A stretch of 64,000 nucleotides of DNA, from the NCBI GenBank assembly GCA_026395405.1, contig JAPLYU010000003.1, forward strand, positions 89,401 through 153,400. Direction: 5' to 3'. The notes below the pieces were generated by a model, which saw nothing but the letters and a program-made list of their open reading frames with translations, was not told where the DNA came from and made no database searches. The position numbers were made by a program, and so were the translations under genes. The stretch comes from Candidatus Saccharimonadota bacterium. GTDB taxonomy: Bacteria > Patescibacteriota > Saccharimonadia > Saccharimonadales > Saccharimonadaceae. Positions 9,145 through 18,842 of the stretch are shown in pieces; position 1 is the first letter of the stretch, and each line of letters opens with the position of its first letter.

Positions 9145-9462
9145 CTATTTTATAAGCACTTTTAAGGCTTCGTAAACAAGAAATGCCGGCCAAACCAAAG
9201 CTTGGAAAAAGCCCAACACCCCGCCCCAAAACGTTGTGGCGTGTCCGATAAAGAAGATGACGGCACCAATAAAACCTAGGCCGTAAACCGCACTTCCACC
9301 TCCACCTGGGCCTCGTCTACAGCCACGGCGATGTTTGTGTCGCCAGTGTCGCCACTGATAATTATCCCAGTCTTTCCAATCCTTCCAATCTTTGTCGTAT
9401 TTTTCGTACTTTTCGTGGTTCTTGTCTTCTTCTTTTTCTAGTGTGTCTTTTGAGTCTTTCAT
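9145..9462 (-). CDS. Small membrane protein with highly charged N-terminal half
   Basis: No family recognised. The 105-residue product starts at the ATG just after GGAGGTAGAT. Residues 1-55 are extremely rich in Lys, Asp, Glu and Trp/Tyr (repeated KDWKDW-type units, then RHWRHKHRRG). A GPGGGG linker leads into two adjacent hydrophobic segments (about 60-98). It looks like an inner-membrane hairpin protein with a cytoplasmic charged tail. An upstream in-frame ATG (9480) lacks an SD. Function is unknown. Confidence 0.6.
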   Translation of the reverse strand: MKDSKDTLEKEEDKNHEKYEKYDKDWKDWKDWDNYQWRHWRHKHRRGCRRGPGGGGSAVYGLGFIGAVIFFIGHATTFWGGVLGFFQALVWPAFLVYEALKVLIK

Positions 9463-9553
9463 ATCTACCTCCATCCTCATTTTAGCACTTTTAATAACAC
9501 TAGTAAGATAATTTTCTAACAGTTAATAATAAACTATTTCGAGAGAAAAAGTC

Positions 9554-10021
9554 CTAGGTGTTGACTTTTTGCGCCTCAAGGACGGCTGGAGCATCTGCAG
9601 TTACTTCTGTGTGAACGGAATCCTGGGTAAGCTCGGGTTCCAAAACTGGGGTAGCTGGTTCGGGTTCTACTTTCGATAGCTCAGGGGTTGCAACAGGAAC
9701 TAAAGCCCCACTAATGTCTGAATGTTCGATTTTCTCAACTTGATTGGCGGGCATTGAAAGTACAGCATCTAGGGTAGCCGCGCCCGTATCCCTATTTGCG
9801 TCTGGCGCTTCCGTCCTGACTGCTTCTAATTCAGTGGTTATGCCGGTTTTTAGACTGGCACCTGTTTTTGCTATATCCAGCCTGTTTACGTCCAAACCTC
9901 CACCGTCAATTACAATTCTGGGGCCTGATTCCGGCAATTCAACAAAGGTTGATTCAACGGCGTCCTGAGCCTGTCTTATGAACTCGTTTGATTCTGTTGG
10001 CGATACAAGTATTTCTGACAT
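9554..10021 (-). CDS. Hypothetical Pro/Glu/Thr/Val-rich protein
   Basis: A 155-residue protein with no recognised family, no membrane span and no Cys. It is acidic. The first 60 residues are mixed (FIRQAQDAVESTFVEL), and the second half is low-complexity Glu/Pro/Val/Ala, typical of disordered linkers. It follows the 269-residue hypothetical gene at 10089 by about 68 bases in the same direction. Base composition is intermediate between host genes and the GC-rich units. Function is unknown; it may be lineage specific. Confidence 0.5.
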   Translation of the reverse strand: MSEILVSPTESNEFIRQAQDAVESTFVELPESGPRIVIDGGGLDVNRLDIAKTGASLKTGITTELEAVRTEAPDANRDTGAATLDAVLSMPANQVEKIEHSDISGALVPVATPELSKVEPEPATPVLEPELTQDSVHTEVTADAPAVLEAQKVNT

Positions 10022-10088
10022 ATTTTTTCTCTTTTTATGTTTAATTAATTACTACTGTTAGTATATCATAAGTGCTTGTGGTTGTCAA

Positions 10089-10898
10089 TTAGTGTACTTG
10101 CTGCGGTGAAGTAATATAGAGAGAATTAAAAGCTTGCGCGACCCTTTCTTCATATTGATCGTTTGAACAATTCAAGTTAATGTCCGCAAAAGTAATACCG
10201 CAATCACTCATAGTTCTTAAGACATGTCCCTTTTCGACACTGTCCCCGGGCCCAAAGCTATTGACTAGGGTGTGAACATCAATTTCTTCAACTTGTTCAC
10301 TTTTTTTAAATACAAATAGTCCCGAATTATTGCCGTCATTCGTCAGCACACCACCGACAAAGCCGGGATTAAGTTGTTCTTGTATCAAAAAGAAGTTAAC
10401 CATAGCTTGAGTCGGTCTGCGAATATCATCGGCTTTTAGCCCCTGTTCCCACAGGTTGCCCAACGGGAAGGTCATAACAACTGCAAGAACATTATCTCTG
10501 GGGGTAGCTTCATTCGAACCCTCGCATTGCTTGCAAAGTAGGTCTTGTTTTTTGACGCTTCCACCTTTTAGAAACTCGTCCACCTTGGTTAATTCGCACC
10601 AGGGACGCTTCGTGTCTTCGTCAAACCTACAGACGTAACCTTCTTGAGTAAAAACCGGATTACCAAGTTCGGTCCCCTCCGGATGTTCATAAACGGCAAA
10701 CGCACTAGCCTTGCCTGTTTCTAACATGTTGAAGCTGCACATGGTTATTCTGTCTTTAAAATGTCCATCGGTAAAAGTTGCGACTAGTAGTTCTTTTTTT
10801 CGTTCAAATTCTGGGCGTTCGAGAAATGAATCAGAAAGCCCCACGGCATCTCTGGGTGCAATGAATTCCAATTCTCCCGGTTTTGTTTGAGTTTGCAT
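10089..10898 (-). CDS. Hypothetical soluble protein with a CxxC pair
   Basis: No family recognised. The 269-residue product has no signal peptide or membrane span. Visible features are CSFNMLETGKASAFAVYEH (residues about 54-72), a lone CKQC pair near residue 127, and an acidic C-terminal part. The first ATG is used. The gene is followed by the Pro/Glu-rich 9554 gene and may form an operon with it. Upstream lies the terminator of GC-rich unit U1. The CxxC could bind a metal or form a disulfide, but nothing else supports either. Confidence 0.55.
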   Translation of the reverse strand: MQTQTKPGELEFIAPRDAVGLSDSFLERPEFERKKELLVATFTDGHFKDRITMCSFNMLETGKASAFAVYEHPEGTELGNPVFTQEGYVCRFDEDTKRPWCELTKVDEFLKGGSVKKQDLLCKQCEGSNEATPRDNVLAVVMTFPLGNLWEQGLKADDIRRPTQAMVNFFLIQEQLNPGFVGGVLTNDGNNSGLFVFKKSEQVEEIDVHTLVNSFGPGDSVEKGHVLRTMSDCGITFADINLNCSNDQYEERVAQAFNSLYITSPQQVH

Positions 10899-10963
10899 TT
10901 TAACCTATGCCTAGTTGTATACCTGTAATGAGTAGAAGTCAACGAAGTAATAAAAATTAAGTA

Positions 10964-10995
10964 GGGGGGCGGATCGCAGATTGCGACCCGCCCCC
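10964..10995 (-). terminator. Strong GC-rich terminator of unit U1
   Basis: Perfectly paired GGGGGCGG and TGCG arms close on a 3-base loop, followed on the minus strand by TAATTTTTATTA. It ends the U1 transcript. Confidence 0.8.
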
Positions 10996-11014
10996 GGTGT
11001 CTACGCGGCGTGGG

Positions 11015-11353
11015 CTACACGCCCAGCATCTCTTCGGTCACGTGGACCGGGACCGGAATCTTGGAGAAGTGCTTGTTGTTGCCAGGCTTGCGTTCCCGAG
11101 CCTTGAAGCACGGCTTGTCCAGCCTTGGCGACTCAAGGACGACGATCTTCTCGTCCTTGTAGCGCTTCCCCAAGTAGGTGCAGACGTTGGTGTAGATGCG
11201 ACCGCATCCTCCCTTGCGGAAGAACGCGACGAACACCATCTTGGTACCGTTGTCCGCTACCAGATGGTTCACCATGACGTCGTCGGCTCCCATCTTGGTG
11301 ATGACTTCGATGGTCTCCTCGTCACTTAGAAGAACAGGATCCATAGCACTCAA
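11015..11353 (-). CDS. Unit U1: GC-rich hypothetical protein
   Basis: A single-gene GC-rich unit with G/C-biased third positions, unlike its AT-rich neighbours. The 112-residue product is soluble and basic towards the C-terminus, with three Cys and no recognised family. The start is the TTG at 11353, 6 bases after GAGAGGGG; the in-frame ATG (11344) would be 15 bases away. TATAAT lies at 11517-11522, giving a roughly 150-base leader in which ACCGTCAA-TTGA pairs with TCAA-TTTGACGGT around an inner TTGGTC/GACCAA hairpin. It does not show the shared C-terminal pattern of the other units. Function is unknown. Confidence 0.65.
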   Translation of the reverse strand: MSAMDPVLLSDEETIEVITKMGADDVMVNHLVADNGTKMVFVAFFRKGGCGRIYTNVCTYLGKRYKDEKIVVLESPRLDKPCFKARERKPGNNKHFSKIPVPVHVTEEMLGV

Positions 11354-11558
11354 GTCATTCCCCTCTCGATGAGATAGCTGGCACTTGGTACGTTGTTACC
11401 CTGGTTTTCCTGACACTTGCCTCTTCGCCACCGTCAAATTGACTCGAGACTTCGAAATTAATCACCCCCCTTGGTCGTTGACCAAATCAATTGACGGTTT
11501 ACGTAGATTAATTGTTATTATACAACTTTCTCTTGAACATACAACAAAAAACTTTAAA

Positions 11559-12044
11559 TTAAAGATAGCTTCCGAAACGAATGAAGTGGCATGTATAGCC
11601 ATTTGGGTACTTTTGTAGATAGTCTTGGTGGTAGTCCTCGGCCAAGTAAAATTTTTCAAGCGGTTCTAATCTTGTGACTACGTTATTTTCCCAACGTCCT
11701 GATTGGTTGACGATATCGATGAAGTTTTCAGCTTCTTTCTTTTCATTGTCGTCGTTATAAAAAATAACAGACCGATAAGATGTCCCGACATCATTTCCCT
11801 GTCTGTTTAGTGTAGTTGGATCATGTATTTGAAAGAAAAAATCCAACAGATCTTTAAAAGTTGTCTTTTCGCTATCGTATTCGATTTCGACTGATTCGGC
11901 ATGTCCCTCGTGATTTTCATAAGTCGGGGCTTTGACGCTACCACCAGCGTAGCCGACCTGGGTTTTCGCGACTCCGGGCTGTTTTCGAATTAGGTCTTGC
12001 ATCCCCCAGAAGCATCCTCCGCCAAGAACAACTTTTTTAATCAT
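11559..12044 (-). CDS. msrA: Peptide methionine (S)-S-oxide reductase MsrA
   Basis: Reduces the S epimer of methionine sulfoxide in proteins. The catalytic Cys is in [10 protein letters not shown] at residues 9-18, followed by [37 protein letters not shown] and AEDYHQDYL, all standard for MsrA. At 161 residues it has a single-domain length with no extra C-terminal Cys loop, so regeneration probably uses thioredoxin or glutaredoxin directly. It starts 6 bases after the msrB stop, so the two form an operon covering both epimers. Confidence 0.96.
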   Translation of the reverse strand: MIKKVVLGGGCFWGMQDLIRKQPGVAKTQVGYAGGSVKAPTYENHEGHAESVEIEYDSEKTTFKDLLDFFFQIHDPTTLNRQGNDVGTSYRSVIFYNDDNEKKEAENFIDIVNQSGRWENNVVTRLEPLEKFYLAEDYHQDYLQKYPNGYTCHFIRFGSYL

Positions 12045-12050
12045 AATATT

Positions 12051-12404
12051 TTACCTCGGAATAAAACTCATTGATATCGAATTGACACAGTATCTGGCGT
12101 TTTTAGGCGTCAAGCGTTCGCCCAAGAATAAATGACCCAAATGCCCGCCACAGTTCGCACAAGTTATCTCAGTACGTTCACCATCAGCGTCCAAAGTTTT
12201 TATAATTGCACCCGGAACTTCATCGTCAAAACTAGGCCACCCGCAGTCTGATTCGAATTTATCTTCTGATTCATATAACGCCATGCCACACTGACGGCAA
12301 ACGTATGTTCCAGCCTGTTTGTTATCAACATACTCTCCAGAAAAGGGGGGTTCGGTACCCTTGTCGATAATCACCGCTTTTTCCTTAGGAGTCAGCTGCT
12401 TCAT
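12051..12404 (-). CDS. msrB: Peptide methionine (R)-S-oxide reductase MsrB
   Basis: Reduces the R epimer of methionine sulfoxide. It has two structural-zinc CxxC pairs (CRQCG and CANCGG), GWPSFDD, HLGHLF, and the catalytic Cys in [11 protein letters not shown]. The ATG at 12404 begins MKQLTPKE at the usual MsrB N-terminus and lies 10 bases after TATAAT (12415-12420). The longer open frame upstream runs into mgtA and is not expected to be coding. The product has 117 residues. It is co-transcribed with msrA. Confidence 0.95.
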   Translation of the reverse strand: MKQLTPKEKAVIIDKGTEPPFSGEYVDNKQAGTYVCRQCGMALYESEDKFESDCGWPSFDDEVPGAIIKTLDADGERTEITCANCGGHLGHLFLGERLTPKNARYCVNSISMSFIPR

Positions 12405-12480
12405 CCTAGGTAATATTATAGGCTTTTTATGCTGTGAGTTAACTGATAATTGCAAGCATGAACAGACCAAAAAATTGGTT

Positions 12481-14916
12481 TTAGGCTGGCTTTCGACTTC
12501 CATAAAATCTCTTTTTAATAATTTCAGCAAATAACAGATATACAACCACAATCCCGACTAGGGTGAAAATCTGAATTAGTGATAGTAAACCGAAACGGAA
12601 AATCAGCCGAATCGGTGAAAGTACGACCACAAAAGCCGCGAATGCAACGAGCAGCGTGCTGATGACTAGCGCCAGGGCTGGTTTGCTCTGCTTGAACGGA
12701 ATCAGTCTGGTCCTAATAACGTATATAACGAATATCTGAGTCAAAATTGATTCCAGGAACCATCCGGCCTGAAAAACGGACTGATCGGCATGAAATACCA
12801 GTAATAACGCACCGAACGTAATAAAATCAAAGGCCGAACTTAACAGCCCATAAGACCACATGAAACGCTTAATTTCACTTAGACTAAGGGTATGGGGTTG
12901 CAGTACATCTATCTCGTCAACGTTGTCTAGTGGAATAGCAAATTGGGAGGAATCGTACAACAAATTATTCAAAAGGATTTGAGTTGCCAACATAGGTAAG
13001 AATGGCAAAAACAACGACGCGCCAGCCATTGAAAACATATTCCCAAAATTTGAGCTCAAGCTCATCCGCAGATATTTCATCGTATTGGAAAAAGTTTTTC
13101 GACCCTCTACTACACCGTTAACCAATTCGTGCAAATTTTTTCGAAGTAAAATAAAGTCAGCCGCGTCTTTGGCTACATCAACCGCGTTGTTAACAGACAC
13201 GCTGACATCAGCAGCTCGCAAGCTTGGGGCATCGTTGATTCCATCGCCCATGTAACCGACAATGTGGCCGTTTGTTTGCAACGCCTGAATAATTTTCATT
13301 TTTTGTTCGGGATTAACACGCGCAAAAATATTGTTTTTTTCTACGGCGATATTAAATTCTGCCGTGGACATCTTATCCATATCCTCACCATCCAAAATTC
13401 CTTCAATTCGTAGCCCTATATCATTTGCTATCTTCTCCGTTACGTAGGCGTTGTCGCCAGTAATAATTTTTGTCGCAATACCCATTCCCCTCATCCGCTC
13501 TAGAGTTTCGGATACCGATAATTTTGCTGGATCAAGAAAAGCCAAAAACCCGTAAAATGTCAGATTTTTTTCGTCGTTAGGTTCATATCTTTTTTCAACA
13601 CCAATCTCCTTTGATGCAACCGCCAACACACGAAATCCTTTGCGACTTAGGTCATCATATGTTTTTTGGATAATCGAACGAAGCTCGTCGCCAAGGTGTT
13701 GTTTTTTAGGTCCGTAAGTTTTTGATATTTTGATTATTTCTTCGGGGGCACCTTCGACAATCAAAAAACGTTGTTTGTTGTTAGTGTGGTGAACTATGAC
13801 GGCTTCGCGTTTGCGTTCAAAATCAAATGGAATCTCATCGATTTTTTGATACATCGATATATCAACACCCCGATGTGTTTTGACGGCTGCATCGAGCGGA
13901 TTACTGAAACTGGTTGAAAACGCGCTGGCAAGATAACCCAGCTCTAAAACATTATCCGAATCGTCATTTTTTCCATCGACATATTTAACCAGTTTAATTT
14001 CGTTTTCTGTTAAAGTACCGGTTTTATCAGTGCAAAGAACGTCCATGCTTCCAAAATTTTGAACAGCCGACAGCTGTTTTACGATAACGCCCTCTTTGGC
14101 CATTTTCAGTGATCCTTTGGAAAGATTCAGGGTAATAATCAGAGGCAAAAGTTCCGGTGTCAGCCCCACGGCTAAAGCCAGGCTAAATAGTATCGAATCC
14201 AATAAATTACGGTGGAACAGTATATTTACCAACAAAACGAAAAGGACTAAAAAGAATGTTAGTTTAATAATCAGTATGCTGAAATCTTTGATTTCTTTTT
14301 CGAATTCTGTGACCCTGTGAACAGACTGCAAGGCCTCGGCTATATGTGCGAATTTAGTCGACTGACCGATTTTCGTCACCTTCATTACTCCCGAACCACT
14401 AATCACGCCACTACCCATGTAAACTTCCGAGTCAATTGGTTTTCCCTGGGGGAAAGATTCGCCTGTCAGCGCCGCTTCGTTTGTTGATAAGTCTTTTCCG
14501 TCGACAATTACGCCGTCAGCCGGTATTACTTTGCCAGCAGACAACATGACTATATCGCCAGGGACTAATTCGCTAACAGTGACTAAGTGTATTTCACCTT
14601 CGCGAATTACCTGAACTTTGACTCGAACTTTATCCTTCAGCGCTTCGGCAGCATGTTGAGAACGATATGTGTTCAGAAAGTCTAGTCCGACGCTTAAACC
14701 AACAATAATTATTATGATAAAAAAGCTGGCTTTGTCACCGAAGAAAAACGACAATAATGCTGCCAGCAGCAAAATAAGTACCAACGGATTTTTAAACCTG
14801 GATAGTAACGCCAACAAAGCGGCGTCTTTTTTAATATCGTCTCGCAAGGTGTTTGGACCGAACTGCTGCTGCAATTTTTTTACGCTTTTAAAAGACAGTC
14901 CCTCAATCATAAACAT
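12481..14916 (-). CDS. mgtA: P-type ATPase, MgtA-like magnesium importer
   Basis: A P3B-type ATPase of 811 residues, likely importing Mg2+. It has the phosphorylation motif [28 protein letters not shown], and the MgtA-type C-terminal transmembrane block [18 protein letters not shown]. Ten membrane spans are predicted by eye. TATAAT lies at 14917-14922, directly before ATGTTTATG. Normal -10 spacing puts the transcript start at the second ATG (14910), so that Met is the more likely leaderless start. No MgtC or leader-RNA control is visible. A Ca2+ or other divalent substrate is not excluded. Confidence 0.88.
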   Translation of the reverse strand: MFMIEGLSFKSVKKLQQQFGPNTLRDDIKKDAALLALLSRFKNPLVLILLLAALLSFFFGDKASFFIIIIIVGLSVGLDFLNTYRSQHAAEALKDKVRVKVQVIREGEIHLVTVSELVPGDIVMLSAGKVIPADGVIVDGKDLSTNEAALTGESFPQGKPIDSEVYMGSGVISGSGVMKVTKIGQSTKFAHIAEALQSVHRVTEFEKEIKDFSILIIKLTFFLVLFVLLVNILFHRNLLDSILFSLALAVGLTPELLPLIITLNLSKGSLKMAKEGVIVKQLSAVQNFGSMDVLCTDKTGTLTENEIKLVKYVDGKNDDSDNVLELGYLASAFSTSFSNPLDAAVKTHRGVDISMYQKIDEIPFDFERKREAVIVHHTNNKQRFLIVEGAPEEIIKISKTYGPKKQHLGDELRSIIQKTYDDLSRKGFRVLAVASKEIGVEKRYEPNDEKNLTFYGFLAFLDPAKLSVSETLERMRGMGIATKIITGDNAYVTEKIANDIGLRIEGILDGEDMDKMSTAEFNIAVEKNNIFARVNPEQKMKIIQALQTNGHIVGYMGDGINDAPSLRAADVSVSVNNAVDVAKDAADFILLRKNLHELVNGVVEGRKTFSNTMKYLRMSLSSNFGNMFSMAGASLFLPFLPMLATQILLNNLLYDSSQFAIPLDNVDEIDVLQPHTLSLSEIKRFMWSYGLLSSAFDFITFGALLLVFHADQSVFQAGWFLESILTQIFVIYVIRTRLIPFKQSKPALALVISTLLVAFAAFVVVLSPIRLIFRFGLLSLIQIFTLVGIVVVYLLFAEIIKKRFYGSRKPA

Positions 14917-14937
14917 ATTATAGCAACATGTAAGAGA

Positions 14938-16080
14938 TTATTGGTTTCTGGATCGTTTTAGACCAAAAATTGCCAAAATCGTAAAAACGACCGCAAAACC
15001 TGCCAGTATTAGAATGTGAGGCCACAAATGTTCCAATCCCCAACCGCGCAGCATCACATCACGAAGCGCGTCAATCCCCCAGGTTGGCGGTAATAGGTAC
15101 GAAAACGGCTGTAACCACAACGGCAAGCTTTTTACAGCTACAAAAATGCCGGAAAGTAGAAATATCGGAAAGATTATAAATGGCAAAAATTGGACGGCTT
15201 GGCTTTCCCGCTGAGCAGCGGCTGATATCAAAATCCCAATTGCCTGGGCGTCAATTGCTACTAATATTACGAACAGCATAGCTAGCGCAATAGACCCGAC
15301 GACCATGATATTATAGACCAGTAGTGCGACCGTCAGGATTAATGCCCCCTGAATAGCGGCAATAATCCCGAACGCTATTTCGTAACCTATGACTATCTCC
15401 GTTTCAGTTGCCGGTGTAACACGAAGCCTGTCGAAAGTCCCCGTCACTCGTTCTCCAACAAAAGCCAATAGTGTAAGTAGTGTCGTAAATAACGTGATGG
15501 CAAATGCCATTATCCCGGGAACGAAGAAATCTATGTACCTCGCGTCCTTGGCTTTTTCAAATGCATAGCTGACATCGACAGAAACGCCTGATTTGGAACC
15601 TTTTGATTTCGCCAAATCTTGCCCACCCTTGGCAATTGACTGCGAAACAACAGATGATAATTGCTGATTTGTTGTATCAAGATATACGTTTATATGTGCA
15701 CCTTTTGCTGGAGTGATTATAGGTCCCCTTGGAGTTATGCCGGATTTTGTTGGTGACGCATCAGCCGTAAATGAACTTCCAAAAATAATAGTTGCAATTT
15801 TATCGCCCGATGAAACCTTGTCTTTGGATACCGAAACGTCCGAAGAAGTTGAAATCGAAAGAACGTCATGATCCATTTTATTAATATATTCGCTTGCCAA
15901 ACCGCCTTTGTCGTTATTCACCACGATTACTTGCAAATGTTTTGGGGAGGTTCCGAAAGCAAAACCAAAAATTAACATCGCCATGACTGGTGACAACAGC
16001 ATCATCGCTAAAGTTCTTTTATCGTGTCTTATCGTTAAAAATTGTTTTTTTGTAACCGCAAGTGCCCTGGATAGCTTCAT
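14938..16080 (-). CDS. ABC-2 type transporter permease
   Basis: Membrane subunit of an exporter encoded with the ATPase at 16077, whose stop overlaps this ATG by 4 bases. The 380-residue protein has TM1 at about 23-43, a large extracytoplasmic domain (about 44-195), then five spans, with the ABC2_membrane pattern FVPGIMAFAITLFTTLL and the conserved ERVTGTFDRLRVTPAT cytoplasmic loop (DrrB/YhhJ-like). The substrate is unknown. Such pairs often export drugs or lipids; nothing in the neighbourhood specifies it. Confidence 0.87.
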   Translation of the reverse strand: MKLSRALAVTKKQFLTIRHDKRTLAMMLLSPVMAMLIFGFAFGTSPKHLQVIVVNNDKGGLASEYINKMDHDVLSISTSSDVSVSKDKVSSGDKIATIIFGSSFTADASPTKSGITPRGPIITPAKGAHINVYLDTTNQQLSSVVSQSIAKGGQDLAKSKGSKSGVSVDVSYAFEKAKDARYIDFFVPGIMAFAITLFTTLLTLLAFVGERVTGTFDRLRVTPATETEIVIGYEIAFGIIAAIQGALILTVALLVYNIMVVGSIALAMLFVILVAIDAQAIGILISAAAQRESQAVQFLPFIIFPIFLLSGIFVAVKSLPLWLQPFSYLLPPTWGIDALRDVMLRGWGLEHLWPHILILAGFAVVFTILAIFGLKRSRNQ

Positions 16081-16814
16081 GATTTCGCCTCCTTTTTGCG
16101 CCTTGCAAGTGACAGAAACGCGTCCTCTAGATTATGCGTACCGGTCAGAATCAGCAATTCTTTCGGGGTGCCCTCGGCAATCAGTCGCCCGTGATTTATG
16201 AGTCCAATTTTCTCACATCGCCTAGCTTCGTCCATATAGTGAGTGGTCAGCAAAATTGTAGTCCCATCAGCCCTCATATCTTCGAACCTTTGCCAAAAAG
16301 AAGCTCGTAGTTCGGGATCTACACCAACTGTCGGTTCATCCAAAATCAGCAGCCGTGGCTTTGACAGCAAAGCCACCGCCAACGATGTCCTGTGCTTCAT
16401 TCCACCCGATAAATTAGCAATGATAGTTTTATCCCATTTAGAAAGTTCAACGAAATCTAACAAATCCGCAATCCGCTTTTTTAAGTCTTTTTTCGAGATT
16501 GAATAAAGTTTTCCAAAAAATTCAAGGTTTTCGCGAACAGTTAGGTCTTGGTACAGAGCCATTTCCTGGGGCATATATCCTACCAGTGGCCGGACATCGG
16601 CATCTTGGGGTTTATATCCCAGAATGTCAACTTCCCCCTCTGTGGCTTTAATTAATCCGGTCATTATTCTGATTGCGGTTGATTTTCCGGCACCGTTTGG
16701 ACCGATTAGACCGTACAGACCGCCTTCATTTATCGAAAAGCTAAGGTCATTAAGAGCTTTGAAGCCATCAAATTCCTTCACTACTCCAGAAAAAGTGACC
16801 ACCTTTTTATCCAT
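16077..16814 (-). CDS. ABC transporter ATP-binding protein
   Basis: Powers the permease at 14938. It is a 245-residue nucleotide-binding domain with Walker A GPNGAGKST, Q-loop YMPQEMALYQD, signature LSGGMKHRTS, Walker B LLILDEPTVGVDP and H-loop TTHYMDE. It belongs to the CcmA/DrrA-like class that pairs with ABC-2 permeases. The ATG at 16814 follows an AT-rich spacer, and the 4-base overlap with the next gene indicates translational coupling. Confidence 0.93.
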   Translation of the reverse strand: MDKKVVTFSGVVKEFDGFKALNDLSFSINEGGLYGLIGPNGAGKSTAIRIMTGLIKATEGEVDILGYKPQDADVRPLVGYMPQEMALYQDLTVRENLEFFGKLYSISKKDLKKRIADLLDFVELSKWDKTIIANLSGGMKHRTSLAVALLSKPRLLILDEPTVGVDPELRASFWQRFEDMRADGTTILLTTHYMDEARRCEKIGLINHGRLIAEGTPKELLILTGTHNLEDAFLSLARRKKEAKS

Positions 16815-16859
16815 AACTTTATATTAACACTTTGTTACAGACGACTGTAATAATAGTAT

Positions 16860-17387
16860 TTATCTTTTTTTGACTTCATCTACGACTATCCACTCGTCAT
16901 TTTCTACTGTTGAGTTTGGTAGGACGTGCAGGACACCCTTTTTATCCCGAATCCTTACTTTTCTCATATCCATACTAACGATAGTACCCTCGGTTTTACC
17001 AGAATTAGTAATTACCTTCATGCCGACTTCAATATCGACATCCCCGGAAAGAAACATTCCCGAAAAAATATTCGACAAAGTCGGTCCCAAACTAACCGAA
17101 AAAACAAAAGCAGTTATGGCAGCTGAGCCAGTCAAGGCAACCGCCAAGCCACTGAACCCAACGCCGCTGGCAATAACGATAATTAGTATTGACCAAAGAA
17201 CGACCTTGGAGGCATTCACAATCCAGCCCGAGACATCCTTTTTCATCGTAGACAGCCTAAGCGCTCGTTTTATTATTAATATGATTACTTTGATAACAAG
17301 CCACCCTATTAACAAACTGATGATGATTACTGGTATTTTTGGTAAAAAATCGACGATAATGTTTATAAAATCTTTTGCAATATACAT
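16860..17387 (-). CDS. mscS: Small MscS-family mechanosensitive channel
   Basis: A small-conductance mechanosensitive channel core. The 175-residue protein has an N-terminal span (about 12-37), a second span (about 57-76), the pore-lining TM3 (GLAVALTGSAAITAFVFSVS) and the family hallmark LGPTLSNIFSGMF. A beta domain (GTIVSMDMRKVRIRDKKG) ends at residue 175. It lacks the C-terminal alpha/beta domain of E. coli MscS (286 residues), so it is a minimal version. With mscL it gives this cell two osmotic valves. It lies 2 bases after the LssY_C fragment gene and is probably in the same operon. Confidence 0.88.
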   Translation of the reverse strand: MYIAKDFINIIVDFLPKIPVIIISLLIGWLVIKVIILIIKRALRLSTMKKDVSGWIVNASKVVLWSILIIVIASGVGFSGLAVALTGSAAITAFVFSVSLGPTLSNIFSGMFLSGDVDIEVGMKVITNSGKTEGTIVSMDMRKVRIRDKKGVLHVLPNSTVENDEWIVVDEVKKR

Positions 17388-17389
17388 GG

Positions 17390-17830
17390 CTACTCCTTCT
17401 TATTCCGTAAGTTTATAAATGGCAAAGCTCCGTCTGTTCTGATATTATCACCGCCGCCATTCCTATCAAAATATCCACTATTAAAATGTTCGGCAATCGT
17501 TATTTTAGCCCCAAGTGTTGATTGTTTGATTGTATCAACAACGAAATCTCTTTCTATATCCGTATTTTCCTCTATTTTATGGGTAAATTGCAGAGTAAAC
17601 GATGAAAAACCGACTTTTTTGTCAAAAGTTGCCGAACCAAGCAAATTGGCCTTACGTCCGCCAGGCAGCCACCAGTGTTTTGGTGTCGACCAAAACCTTA
17701 CATGATGCCTAGACTTTGGGTTATTATTTTCTTCCATCTGGAAAGCCAGTTCTTGTTTTTTATGGAAAAGAAATAGCGAGCTGACCGGAGCATTTGGATA
17801 TGGTTTTTTGAAAGCCACGGCCCTAATCAT
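17390..17830 (-). CDS. LssY_C domain, C-terminal half (split gene)
   Basis: The 146-residue product matches the second half of the LssY C-terminal domain: APVSSLFLFHKKQELAFQ, then SRHHVRFW, LLGSATFDKKVGFS, FTHKIEENTDIERDFVVD. The first half is on the gene at 17827, whose TGA overlaps this ATG (ATGA). The domain is therefore made as two chains by coupled translation, or joined by a frameshift, or broken by mutation. Reading frames remain clean on both sides, which argues against recent decay. The function of LssY_C is unknown; LssY is linked to secretion or lipid-phosphate enzymes in other bacteria. Confidence 0.7.
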   Translation of the reverse strand: MIRAVAFKKPYPNAPVSSLFLFHKKQELAFQMEENNNPKSRHHVRFWSTPKHWWLPGGRKANLLGSATFDKKVGFSSFTLQFTHKIEENTDIERDFVVDTIKQSTLGAKITIAEHFNSGYFDRNGGGDNIRTDGALPFINLRNKKE

Positions 17831-18195
17831 CTTCTCAGATCATCAGCTATCTTCCAGCCAGCCAATGTCATGGCATCAACAAGTTGTTTTTTGGTGCCAA
17901 TAATAGCCAAATTAACCGGGTCGCCTAAAAAACCGTCGAATGTACGCCCTCGCCCCAGATAATATTTTGGTAAATATACACGACTAAACCAACGATGAAT
18001 GCGTGGCAGAAAGACGTATGCGCTTAGCAGCCAAATGCCAAGAACAGGAAGAATGTAGTTCTGGCTGTTAACAATCTTCCTAAATAAATATAAATATGCA
18101 GCTAAACAGACAATAACAAGCAATATAAGATAAATTATTCTAAAAAATGTTTTGAAAATCGATCTAGTGTCAGACGTAAAATCACTATAGTCCAA
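17827..18195 (-). CDS. LssY_C domain, N-terminal half with two membrane spans
   Basis: A 122-residue protein with two membrane spans (about 18-38 and 47-63) and then the start of an LssY_C domain: RTFDGFLGDPVNLAIIGTKKQLVDAMTLAGW. In full-length family members the domain continues with the segment found on the next gene. The stop TGA overlaps the downstream ATG by one base pair step (ATGA). Membrane anchoring suggests both halves act at the inner membrane. No SD is evident; the ATG follows an AT-rich stretch. Confidence 0.7.
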   Translation of the reverse strand: MDYSDFTSDTRSIFKTFFRIIYLILLVIVCLAAYLYLFRKIVNSQNYILPVLGIWLLSAYVFLPRIHRWFSRVYLPKYYLGRGRTFDGFLGDPVNLAIIGTKKQLVDAMTLAGWKIADDLRR

Positions 18196-18241
18196 AATTT
18201 ACTCCTTGCCATCATTATAGGGCATTAAATATAAAATGTAG

Positions 18242-18805
18242 TTATATTGATTTTTTTCTCGTCTGAGTAAATTTTGCGAATATCAACCATAGCCCGAACG
18301 CTAACGCCAAAAACCCGATGATATCGCCAATCCCCCGAACAGTCCCTCCGATAAGATTGTCGTATTTAAGAAGACCGGTTTGGCTAAAAACATAATTCCA
18401 ATCATGTTTTACATATTCACCTGGACCGATAAGTGGTAGTAATTGACTTCGAGCATCAGCCATATATCTGCCAGCGCTATTCATGGACAACATTATCCAA
18501 ATTCCGGCAAAAACACTTGCGTAGTACGATTTAGCTTTTAGCGTTGCAGCTAAAATAAGAATTGTGAAACCCATCTCGCCGATTGATCCGGCTGAAGCAA
18601 CTAAAATTGGGGGTAAAAAGAACACAACCAAATGAGAGGCTTCGTGTACCCCAAAATCAATGAAATACAGCCCGCTCAAAAACAAGTTATTTGAATTTTC
18701 GGCTTTAAATCCTAAGATTTGTATAAATAAATATGCAAAAAATAACCATCCAATAATATATATCCAAAGTGGCAGTGGCAATAAGTTTTTATTTTTTTTC
18801 GGCAT
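18242..18805 (-). CDS. Polytopic membrane protein with an HExxH motif
   Basis: A 187-residue protein with about five membrane spans. Near residue 53, at the end of a span, is FGVHEASHLV, an HExxH zinc-protease motif of the kind found inside membranes in site-2 protease-like families. No LDG-type second motif is obvious; the candidate third ligand is an Asp in MADARSQLLP or KHDWNY. It could be a small intramembrane metalloprotease or a chance match. It is preceded by an AT-rich promoter and stands alone. Function is unassigned. Confidence 0.6.
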   Translation of the reverse strand: MPKKNKNLLPLPLWIYIIGWLFFAYLFIQILGFKAENSNNLFLSGLYFIDFGVHEASHLVVFFLPPILVASAGSIGEMGFTILILAATLKAKSYYASVFAGIWIMLSMNSAGRYMADARSQLLPLIGPGEYVKHDWNYVFSQTGLLKYDNLIGGTVRGIGDIIGFLALAFGLWLIFAKFTQTRKKSI

Positions 18806-18842
18806 ATATTTACTATATCAAAAAGGCATGTAATAATTTTTG

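Noticed and set aside
10997..11329. Plus-strand ORF opposite U1
   Set aside because: It is the complement shadow of a gene with SD, promoter and terminator on the minus strand.
12405..12551. Long N-terminal extension of MsrB
   Set aside because: It overlaps mgtA out of frame; the ATG at 12404 has its own -10 and the family start.
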